Assembly (NCBI GenBank): GCA_021106755.1
Contig: JAIOTM010000318.1
Span: forward strand, 1-5,395
Source of the DNA: Candidatus Cloacimonadota bacterium
Lineage (GTDB): Bacteria > Cloacimonadota > Cloacimonadia > Cloacimonadales > JAIOQZ01
Length of the DNA stretch: 5,395 bases
Direction of reading: 5' to 3'
Part shown: positions 1-5,395 of the stretch, piece after piece
Layout of the letters: each line of letters begins with the position of its first letter
How positions within the stretch are numbered: the first letter of the stretch is position 1
Program-made: the position numbers and the translations under genes
The notes under the pieces: generated by a model
What the model saw: the letters and a program-made list of their open reading frames with translations, nothing else
Databases searched by the model: none
Told to the model about the DNA's origin: nothing

Positions 1-659
1 CACTTGTCCACCCGAATCGGCAGAGGAGTTTTCACTTTATCCGCGATTGCCACGATATGCGGCTCTCCCTCGTAAACAATCACTTCCGAGCTATGTTCAG
101 TGCCATTGAGAAATGCTTCTACAAGTACTTCGTTATTATTAAAGCTTGCCTTCGCGAGAAGATAGTTCTTTGCCACCTGCTCTATAGTTTTTGTGTAGGT
201 AACACCACGAGCACCGCCCATACTTACTGCTGGTTTGATTATCACCGGAAAACCTATAGTTGTAGCCGCTTGCTCTGCTTCGAGAATGGAATTTACTACA
301 GCATATTTCGGATTGGGTACATGGTGAGACTGCCAGTGATTCCGCAAAGTTGCTTTGTTAACAGCAATGGAAGCCGCTTTAGTTCCGACTCCCGGTAAAC
401 CTGCCTTTTCGCAGACATAAGCCGCCGGGAAAACGCCATAATCGTTGAGAGGAACGATTGCGTTAATTCCCTCGCTGAGTACATAGTCTGAAAGCAGTTC
501 TTTATCAGAAAAATTGAGATGAGCAAAATGGTGAGCAAACTCCTTACCCGGCACGGAAGCGTTTTTATCAGCGACATGAACTTCGTAGCCAAGTTCTCTG
601 GCAGTAATAATTGTTCGAATATAGTAGCGTGAAGCTCCCAAAATGAGAATACGTTTCAT
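1..659 (-). CDS. ATP-grasp carboxylate ligase-like protein (partial, C-terminus beyond window)
   Basis: An open reading frame runs from ATG at 659 to the window edge without a stop, giving 219 complete codons; the rest of the gene lies before position 1. The N-terminus MKRILILGASRYYIRTI followed by ARELGYEVHVADKN is the pre-ATP-grasp Rossmann-like fold seen in carbamoyl-phosphate synthase, PurK/PurT and related ligases. FPVIIKPAVSMGGARGV (137-153) matches the ATP-binding strand and glycine-rich loop with Lys142, and VLVEAFLNGTEHSSEVIV (179-196) matches the second ATP-contact strand with Glu181 and Glu188. Such enzymes activate a carboxylate as an acyl phosphate and join it to an amine, thiol or other nucleophile. 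The C-terminal metal and catalytic residues are not in view, so the substrate is unknown. The start overlaps the stop of the aldolase gene in an ATGA arrangement (656-659), with GAGGG at 671-667 seven bases upstream. Confidence 0.85.
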   Translation of the reverse strand, partial: MKRILILGASRYYIRTIITARELGYEVHVADKNASVPGKEFAHHFAHLNFSDKELLSDYVLSEGINAIVPLNDYGVFPAAYVCEKAGLPGVGTKAASIAVNKATLRNHWQSHHVPNPKYAVVNSILEAEQAATTIGFPVIIKPAVSMGGARGVTYTKTIEQVAKNYLLAKASFNNNEVLVEAFLNGTEHSSEVIVYEGEPHIVAIADKVKTPLPIRVDK

Positions 660-2659
660 TTCTCAACCCTCAAAGCGGGAAATTCAGCTTTAATCCATGC
701 GGCAATTTCCAGTTCCGGGTCGGTAAGGTTATAGCGAACATGACCATCGCCAGTGGCAACCCCCAGCACAATTGTCGGTTGACTAACAGAATCCACCACA
801 AATTCACCTTTACTGCCGATAACCCCGCCGGAGATGATATTTGTTCCGTCCACCTGTCGCCGATGTATATCGTGCCTCAATCGCCACATATCAATACTGC
901 CCCGCACAATTTCCCCGGCAATTATTCCCCGCATATCAGGGCGGAGAATCAATAATTCCTGCTGGTGAAGATGGTCCATAGCCTCAGAAGTAATAGAGCC
1001 TATCCGGGCATCAATCACAACTTGCGGTAATTTCGATTTTTCTAAAAAAGAAAGTGGTAACATATCAGTCAAAGAACAACTGATTATCGCGTCTAACTGC
1101 TGCGCGGGATTCCCATCATGCCCGGTGCGGAAAAACACGCTGGCTCCACTGTATCTCAAAATAGCGGACAGCACTTTAGTCAGAAGATTGTCCCCCCATA
1201 ACAGAATGTTTCTGCCGACTATTCCGTTCAGCAACACAGCGAGAGTATCAACAATGCTTTTCGTCCAGGTATCTATGTCGTTATATTGAATTAACTTGCT
1301 CGCGTCGAACTGGGCTATCATTGTTCTGACAAATTCGCGGCTTCTGTTGCCGTACAAACCTGTATCAAGCAGAATCCAGTCGTACTGCTTGTTTATGCTA
1401 TCGGCAATATCGGTAAGGTCTTCGGGAGACGCGATTTCCATATTCCCGATTATTGAGAAAGGATTTTCCTGAATATTGGCAGAAATCGCGCTTTTGTCGG
1501 ATAGCGACTGCACTATGTTCATCACTGCCGGTTTACCGGTTTTGCGGGAGCGATTGATAACCTCACGGGTAAGCACTTCGAACTGGTTGGCAAGTCGCTC
1601 CTCCTGTTTGGCTTTCATAAATTCTATGAGTACTGAACCTTCCAGCCGTAACGCCCGAATGTGGGTTTTCTCCCGCGAAAGATGCTCTGCCACCTGTCGC
1701 ACTAACTCTTCCGATGGATTAACTACATCTTCGCTGGTGAGACGAACAATAAGCTCACGCGAATCAATCTTGAATTTGCGGGCATAGCGGTTAATCATCT
1801 TCGAAAAACTGGAGTGAAACCAGGCATAACCACCAGTAACGCTGGCAGGTGTGTTGCGTACATTATGCAACAGCGGGGTTATATGCTCCTCGGCGATGTC
1901 CATTACAGCGTATTTGTCTATGCCGGTGTTATAGCCAAGACGTTCAAACAAAGCTACCAGCATTTCTGTGGCAGCGTTTCCAGCACTTCTACCAAGCCCT
2001 TTCAGCGAGCAATCCACCACAGCCGCGCCAAGTTGCCAGGCTTTTAACGAGTTGGCATTTGCCAGCCCTAAGTTGTTATGACCATGAAACCCTAATCCAA
2101 TATCACAACCTGCCTGTGATGCCTGAAAGTAAGCCTCTATATCATCTGGAACAAATCCACCGGCAGAATCCACTAAAACCGCCACATCGGCACCATATTC
2201 CTGTGCCAGAGCAGTATAATAAACAAATTTATCGGGTTTAACCGCATAAGATTTCATCAGGTTAGCGGAAATATACAATCCGTGTTTTTTTGCAGTACTA
2301 AAGAAAGCCTGTTTGCCCGGCAAATCGGTAATATTGGTACCAATTCTTACAAAATCCAGACCAGCTGATGCCGCATCTGCAATATGCTGTGGTTTAGCTA
2401 ACCCCGGAATACAAAACATCCCGATTTTCGCGGTTGTCATACGGGAGCGGACAGCTTCGATATAGGCAACATCGGGAGCGGGAAGCTCTCCTTTGCCCAT
2501 GTTGGTCGCGTTTAACCCCATGCCATGCCCAATTTCAATATAGCGGAATCCTGCCTGCTCTAAAGCCAGTGCAATCAAAGCTGTATCTTCGGGAGTAAAA
2601 CGAAAATCAATAGCATAGCTACCGTCCCGCAAAGTTGTTTCCAGTATTATCTGTTCCAT
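656..2659 (-). CDS. DmpG/HMGL-like aldolase fused to a C-terminal Rossmann-like region
   Basis: This 667-residue protein starts with an HMGL-type TIM barrel related to 4-hydroxy-2-oxovalerate aldolases (DmpG, MhpE, BphI), which split or form bonds between pyruvate and an aldehyde using a divalent metal. TLRDG (9-13) gives the Arg and metal-binding Asp, and FHGHNN (191-196) gives the two metal-binding His. GYAWFHSSF (277-285) and the following RYARKFKIDSRELIVRL align with the DmpG communication domain (about 260-330). The residue that is His in the DmpG motif LRDGMHA is Tyr15 here. Family aldolases end near residue 345, but this protein continues for about 320 residues: a linker region, then alternating strands and helices including GRNILLWGD (482-490), DAIISCS (523-529), PQVVIDARIG (545-554) and LRPDMRG (572-578), suggesting a nucleotide-binding Rossmann fold of unidentified family. 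The start at 2659 is preferred over an in-frame ATG at 2701 because GGAG (2669-2666) sits six bases before it and it follows the upstream stop by one base. The exact reaction is not known. Confidence 0.82.
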   Translation of the reverse strand: MEQIILETTLRDGSYAIDFRFTPEDTALIALALEQAGFRYIEIGHGMGLNATNMGKGELPAPDVAYIEAVRSRMTTAKIGMFCIPGLAKPQHIADAASAGLDFVRIGTNITDLPGKQAFFSTAKKHGLYISANLMKSYAVKPDKFVYYTALAQEYGADVAVLVDSAGGFVPDDIEAYFQASQAGCDIGLGFHGHNNLGLANANSLKAWQLGAAVVDCSLKGLGRSAGNAATEMLVALFERLGYNTGIDKYAVMDIAEEHITPLLHNVRNTPASVTGGYAWFHSSFSKMINRYARKFKIDSRELIVRLTSEDVVNPSEELVRQVAEHLSREKTHIRALRLEGSVLIEFMKAKQEERLANQFEVLTREVINRSRKTGKPAVMNIVQSLSDKSAISANIQENPFSIIGNMEIASPEDLTDIADSINKQYDWILLDTGLYGNRSREFVRTMIAQFDASKLIQYNDIDTWTKSIVDTLAVLLNGIVGRNILLWGDNLLTKVLSAILRYSGASVFFRTGHDGNPAQQLDAIISCSLTDMLPLSFLEKSKLPQVVIDARIGSITSEAMDHLHQQELLILRPDMRGIIAGEIVRGSIDMWRLRHDIHRRQVDGTNIISGGVIGSKGEFVVDSVSQPTIVLGVATGDGHVRYNLTDPELEIAAWIKAEFPALRVEK
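667..671 (-). promoter_or_regulatory. Ribosome binding site of the ATP-grasp gene
   Basis: GAGGG lies seven bases before ATG 659, within the final codons of the aldolase gene. Together with the four-base ATGA overlap it suggests translational coupling of the two genes. Confidence 0.65.
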
Positions 2660-2660
2660 G

Positions 2661-3425
2661 TTAATCTCCAAAAGATACCAGTTTACTGATGTTGGTTTCA
2701 ATAAGTTCTGGACGAACCGTCTTCCTTAATAAGCAGACATCGCGAAAAGTTTTATAGTACTCTCCAAGTGAATACTCAGGAAAATCTGAGCCATAAATAA
2801 CCTTTTCATCTAACATGTCCATAACCCAGTTAAAGTCACTTATTAAAGTCGTCCCGCTAAAGTATTGTAATACATGCGAGTTATCTAACCACACATTAGG
2901 ATTGGATTTTGCGAGATAGTAGGCATCAAAAACCCGATGCGCTCCCATGTGAGAAAGTATAATCTGCATCTGAGTATATTTCTTTGCTAAAGCATCGTAA
3001 TAGAATGGCGTAAGCTGATTAAGTAACGGAGTATGACCGGCTGTCTGGTAATAACCATCAATCATCACCGGAATTTCCCGCTTATTCAGAAACGCGAACA
3101 GAGATTCCCAACGGGCATCAAGGCAATATATTCCTTGCGAGCGGGGATGCAGTTTCACTCCTGCATATCCCATTGCTTCTATCTCCAGCAACTGGGGTTT
3201 CAGTAATTTTTGAAAATCCAGATGAGCAAACGCTCTGAATTTTTCAGGATAACGTTCCACCACTCCTGCAAGCCAACGGTTTTCGCAAGCTCCGGGAACA
3301 GAAATAAGCAGGCATTGCCTGATGTTGTGTTCCGCCATTTCGTCAAGGAGTCGCTCTAACGACGCATCGTGGCTTGTGTTGAACCATTTTCCGTTGGGAG
3401 TAATATTTACATGCGCGTCTATCAT
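2661..3425 (-). CDS. Amidohydrolase-2-like TIM-barrel protein with atypical metal ligands
   Basis: A 254-residue protein that fits the amidohydrolase family 2 (Amidohydro_2; ACMSD and related hydrolases or decarboxylases), a metal-dependent TIM barrel. Visible family marks are IDAHVN at 2-7, GVKLHP at 89-94, ILSHMG at 156-161 and YGSDFP at 211-216, where Asp214 matches the conserved late aspartate. Two usual ligands look changed: the first motif normally reads DxHxH but here is D3-A-H5-V-N7, and the 'PVLIHxG' strand reads IPVMIDG (118-124), with Asp in place of His. It may therefore bind its metal differently or have lost hydrolase activity. No signal peptide is seen, so it is probably cytoplasmic. 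The start at 3425 is six bases after the asparagine synthase stop and in the same frame; the ribosome site is weak (GGA overlapping the preceding stop), so coupling to the upstream gene is likely. The substrate is unknown. Confidence 0.8.
   Translation of the reverse strand: MIDAHVNITPNGKWFNTSHDASLERLLDEMAEHNIRQCLLISVPGACENRWLAGVVERYPEKFRAFAHLDFQKLLKPQLLEIEAMGYAGVKLHPRSQGIYCLDARWESLFAFLNKREIPVMIDGYYQTAGHTPLLNQLTPFYYDALAKKYTQMQIILSHMGAHRVFDAYYLAKSNPNVWLDNSHVLQYFSGTTLISDFNWVMDMLDEKVIYGSDFPEYSLGEYYKTFRDVCLLRKTVRPELIETNISKLVSFGD
2666..2669 (-). promoter_or_regulatory. Ribosome binding site that decides the aldolase start
   Basis: GGAG sits six bases before ATG 2659, inside the last codons of the amidohydrolase gene. 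It favours this start over the in-frame ATG 42 bases further upstream, whose extra 14 residues would lie wholly within the amidohydrolase coding sequence and add nothing recognisable before the conserved aldolase N-terminus. Confidence 0.7.
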
Positions 3426-3431
3426 ATCTTT

Positions 3432-3953
3432 CTATCCAAATAATTGAAGCCAGTTCTCAAAGCTGAGTAACGACCAGATTAACAATCGGCGGTTTTTCTT
3501 CCCACTGAAATGCTCATCCAGCATTTCACTAACTTTTGCTGGCTGTATAAAGTCGTACAACCGTGCTTTACGCGAGATTAAGGTGTTTTTAATAAAGTCC
3601 ACGCTCTCCTGACGAAACCAACTCGCGTCCGGTGCGGAGAAACCCTGCTTTATCCCTTTAGCATAGTTCTGTGGAACATATTTTTCCACCATTTTACGTA
3701 AGATAATTTTCCCATCGTTTGTTTTATTAAAGTATTGACTGGTTTTGGGACCGGGAATATTTTCATCTAATTTAACGATTTCTGTGATATTTCGAAGTTT
3801 ATATTTTACAGGAATCCGCATGGCAAAATCTACCAAATCGTTATCGAGAAATGGCAATCGCTGTTCCAGACCGTGCGCCATACTCCGCTTGTCATCCACA
3901 ATCAGTAAGCCATGCAAAAAGGTTTTACACTCAAAGTATAGCGACTGATTCAC
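3432..3953 (-). CDS. asnB: Asparagine synthase, C-terminal 173 codons, in frame after the amber codon
   Basis: This stretch begins at the codon directly after the TAG at 3956-3954 and keeps the same reading frame, so it is the second half of the asparagine synthase above. With the amber codon counted, the gene is 622 codons, the normal size. It carries the conserved C-terminal part of the Asn_synthase domain: FLHGLLIVDDKRSMAHGLEQ, then RLPFLD (full-length 481-486), and it ends IWSLLSFENWLQLFG, typical of the natural C-terminus. No internal frameshift or further stop is seen. If the TAG is not read through, the piece could only be made by restart at GTG 3953; a GGAAG lies five bases upstream (3963-3959), so restart is conceivable. 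On its own it lacks the pyrophosphatase loop and could not be an active synthetase. It ends in TAG, six bases before the amidohydrolase start. Confidence 0.85.
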   Translation of the reverse strand: MNQSLYFECKTFLHGLLIVDDKRSMAHGLEQRLPFLDNDLVDFAMRIPVKYKLRNITEIVKLDENIPGPKTSQYFNKTNDGKIILRKMVEKYVPQNYAKGIKQGFSAPDASWFRQESVDFIKNTLISRKARLYDFIQPAKVSEMLDEHFSGKKNRRLLIWSLLSFENWLQLFG

Positions 3954-3956
3954 CTA
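3954..3956 (-). other. In-frame amber (TAG) codon inside the asparagine synthase gene
   Basis: The reading frame goes TCC CCG GAA GAC TAG GTG AAT CAG TCG CTA, that is S-P-E-D-amber-V-N-Q-S-L. Homology to AsnB continues without gap or frame change on both sides. The codon falls just before the conserved 'LYFExKTFLHGLL' helix. It could be a recent nonsense mutation (one base from CAG, TAC, TAT, TGG and others), a sequencing error, a suppressed or recoded codon such as pyrrolysine, or a stop-and-restart site. The window alone cannot decide between these. Confidence 0.85.
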
Positions 3957-5300
3957 GTCTTCCGGGGAGCAATCGCCGGAGAATTTCTTCAGTGTGTTTT
4001 TGAAGACATCGCGAGTCTGGTAATCCCATATTTCCGGGTAAATCGAAGGCTGATAGAACTCAGATTTGATGCTATCGGGAATTAGCCGCTGCCAATAGCG
4101 ATAGTATTTGTCGGCATAGTCCTCGAAATTGTGGTTAACCATAGCTCGGTAATAACGCCACGGATAACCAGCAAATAACTCATCTCCACCCGCTCCCGAA
4201 AGAATCACTTTCACAAATCGAGCTGCCAAGTCGGAAACATAGTAGTTGGGGTAGCTCTGCCCCACACGCAGGTCTTCCTGATGCCAGACCATGCGATTCA
4301 GAACGCGCTCCATATCGCCAGCTTTGAGAATTACTTCGTAGTGCAACGTGCGGTTCAGACTGGAGATATACTCAGCTTTGGCTCGTTCGTCAAACGAAAA
4401 TTCCGCTCTGGTTACGTTGGACAAATCAAAACCGCAGGTAAACGTGCGTAAATCCGAAAAATTCTGTGCCGCGACAGAGGTTATCGCGCCGGAATCCATT
4501 CCGCCGCTGAGATACGATCCAATCTCCACATCTCCAATCAACTGTCGGTTAACTGCCTGATCAAACAAGCGGGATAACTCTTCCAGAATCTCGCGTTCGT
4601 CAGTATTATTAAAACCTTCGGTAAAATTGTAATCCCAGTACTGCTCCTGATAAATGCCACCATCGGAATTAATCAACATTGTATAGCCCGCCGGAAGTAT
4701 TTTGATATTCTCAAACAAGGTCAGGTCGGAAAAGATGTTCTGGAATGAGAAATACTCGTTCATAGCGGGAACAGATACGCCAAAATTGAAATCGGGATGC
4801 ACCGCCATAGCTTTAATCTCCGACCCAAACAGAAACAAACCCGGAACCGAGTAATAGTAAAGCGGCTTGATTCCATAACGATCCCGTGCCAGAAACAACT
4901 GCTGTTTGAGTATATTCCAAACCGCGAAAGCGAACATGCCGTTGAAACGTTTTATTGCTTCCACTCCCCATTCCTGATAAGCTTTCAGAACTACTTCTGT
5001 ATCGGTTCCTGAGTGGAATTGATAGCCCTTTGCCTGCAATTCCGCTTTAAGTTGCAGATAATTGTAAAGCTCTCCATTATAGACAATAATAAGTGTCCCG
5101 TCATCGTTAAGCATTGGCTGGTGACCTGCCGGAGATAAATCAATAATAGACAAACGCCGATGCCCCAATCCAATCATCTGGTTTGTCCAGATTCCACCAT
5201 CATCAGGACCACGGTGCATCAACATATCCGTCATCCGTTGTAATACCGGAATCCGCAGAGGTTTACCATCAAACCGCATAACCCCGGTTATTCCGCACAT
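3954..5300 (-). CDS. asnB: Asparagine synthase (glutamine-hydrolysing), N-terminal 448 residues, up to an in-frame amber codon
   Basis: This is the glutaminase domain and the first part of the synthetase domain of an AsnB-type amidotransferase, which hydrolyses glutamine and passes ammonia to an adenylated carboxylate (aspartate in true AsnB). Cys2 after the initiator Met is the class II glutaminase nucleophile. HRRLSIIDLS (47-56), YNGELYNY (74-81) and SGTDTE (97-102) form the glutamine pocket. The ATP pyrophosphatase loop SGGMDS is at 265-270, and LSGAGGDELFAGY follows at 367-379. The start at 5300 is supported by AAGGGAG at 5315-5309, eight bases upstream. Family members run to about 600-630 residues, whereas this frame stops with TAG at codon 449, in the middle of the synthetase domain. 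The next 173 codons continue the same domain in the same frame, so this and the following entry are one gene. In polysaccharide clusters such proteins often amidate sugar acids rather than aspartate, so the true acceptor is open. Confidence 0.9.
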   Translation of the reverse strand: MCGITGVMRFDGKPLRIPVLQRMTDMLMHRGPDDGGIWTNQMIGLGHRRLSIIDLSPAGHQPMLNDDGTLIIVYNGELYNYLQLKAELQAKGYQFHSGTDTEVVLKAYQEWGVEAIKRFNGMFAFAVWNILKQQLFLARDRYGIKPLYYYSVPGLFLFGSEIKAMAVHPDFNFGVSVPAMNEYFSFQNIFSDLTLFENIKILPAGYTMLINSDGGIYQEQYWDYNFTEGFNNTDEREILEELSRLFDQAVNRQLIGDVEIGSYLSGGMDSGAITSVAAQNFSDLRTFTCGFDLSNVTRAEFSFDERAKAEYISSLNRTLHYEVILKAGDMERVLNRMVWHQEDLRVGQSYPNYYVSDLAARFVKVILSGAGGDELFAGYPWRYYRAMVNHNFEDYADKYYRYWQRLIPDSIKSEFYQPSIYPEIWDYQTRDVFKNTLKKFSGDCSPED

Positions 5301-5395
5301 AGGTCAATCTCCCTTAGATTGGTAAACAGATAGTCGATTTCCTGCTCGGTAATCGTTGGAAAAAACGGCAGTGCCAGACTAAGCTTGTCCGCGGC
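5288..5395 (-). CDS. C-terminal end of a DegT/DnrJ/EryC1-family PLP aminotransferase (partial)
   Basis: Only the last 35 codons and a TAA stop lie in the window; the 5' part is beyond position 5395. The visible tail contains LSLALPFFPTITEQEIDYLF, which fits the C-terminal signature of DegT/DnrJ/EryC1/StrS sugar aminotransferases (usually of the form LSLPLFPxMTEEEVDYVI). Family members transfer an amino group to keto groups of nucleotide-linked sugars using PLP. The catalytic lysine and the PLP site are not visible, so substrate and activity cannot be judged. The gene ends 13 bases inside the start of the asparagine synthase gene, read in a different frame, which implies co-transcription and probable translational coupling. 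Family assignment rests on this short tail alone. Confidence 0.72.
   Translation of the reverse strand, partial: AADKLSLALPFFPTITEQEIDYLFTNLREIDLCAE
5309..5315 (-). promoter_or_regulatory. Ribosome binding site of the asparagine synthase gene
   Basis: AAGGGAG lies eight bases before the ATG at 5300, within the coding end of the aminotransferase. It fixes the start so that Cys2 becomes the N-terminal nucleophile after Met removal, as the class II glutaminase mechanism requires. Confidence 0.75.

Noticed and set aside
57..398. Plus-strand open frame of 113 codons
   Set aside because: It is antisense to the ATP-grasp gene, has low-complexity unlike any family I know, and the opposite strand carries clear motifs.
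296..592. Minus-strand open frame of 98 codons
   Set aside because: It lies within the ATP-grasp gene in another frame, and the ATP-grasp frame has recognisable conserved sequence throughout.
656..1627. C-terminal half of the aldolase protein as a DmpF-type acylating aldehyde dehydrogenase
   Set aside because: The size is similar, but the DmpF N-terminal GSGNIGTD-type loop and the TCGGQ cysteine motif are not visible; only a general Rossmann-like pattern can be supported.
1849..2241. Plus-strand open frame of 130 codons
   Set aside because: It is antisense to the aldolase barrel region, which includes the conserved HGHN motif; there is no family resemblance on the plus strand.
2660..2701. 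Longer aldolase start at ATG 2701
   Set aside because: The extra 14 residues lie wholly inside the amidohydrolase coding end, and the ATG at 2659 has a well-placed GGAG and begins right at the conserved aldolase N-terminus.
3961..3980. Inverted repeat TCCGG...CCGGA just before the amber codon, as a possible recoding hairpin
   Set aside because: The stem is only five pairs with a ten-base loop, it lies upstream of the codon (recoding elements usually lie downstream), and repeats this short occur by chance in coding DNA.
4991..5173. Minus-strand open frame of 60 codons
   Set aside because: It is an out-of-frame shadow within the glutaminase domain of the asparagine synthase.
1..5395. CRISPR arrays, tRNA or rRNA genes, insertion sequences, terminators
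   Set aside because: Reading both strands shows no regular direct repeats, no transposase sequence, no tRNA cloverleaf, and no gene gap long enough to hold a terminator hairpin with a T-run.

Overview
The window is a tightly packed stretch of bacterial DNA with every credible gene on the minus strand, so transcription runs from high to low coordinates. There are five loci. The first and last are cut by the window edges. Neighbours overlap by 13 and 4 bases or are separated by only 6 and 1 bases, and most starts have a clear Shine-Dalgarno sequence, so this looks like the middle of one operon. I see no promoter, terminator, RNA gene, CRISPR, insertion sequence or gene-free stretch. The organism cannot be named from the sequence: the base composition is roughly balanced by eye and the operon style is ordinarily bacterial.

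In the order of transcription: (1) 5288-5395, the last 35 residues of a DegT/DnrJ/EryC1-type PLP aminotransferase, as used on nucleotide-sugars; (2) 3432-5300, a glutamine-dependent asparagine synthase (AsnB type) of the expected full length (622 codons) but split by an in-frame amber codon (TAG) at codon 449; (3) 2661-3425, an amidohydrolase-2-like TIM-barrel protein with two apparent changes among its metal ligands; (4) 656-2659, a 667-residue protein that begins with an HMGL/DmpG-like aldolase domain plus the DmpG 'communication' domain and continues into about 320 further residues that look Rossmann-like; (5) 1-659, the first 219 residues of an ATP-grasp carboxylate ligase.

A sugar aminotransferase, an AsnB-like amidotransferase, an ATP-grasp ligase and a pyruvate-type aldolase together suggest a biosynthetic cassette, most plausibly for an unusual sugar or acyl decoration of a surface polysaccharide, or for a small amide-containing metabolite. 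This is inferred from the mix of families; no glycosyltransferase or transporter is visible to confirm it.

The observations most worth a second look are the amber codon in an otherwise intact asparagine synthase (followed by a second TAG that is also in frame with the next gene), the aldolase-Rossmann fusion with an altered catalytic position, and the altered metal site of the amidohydrolase.
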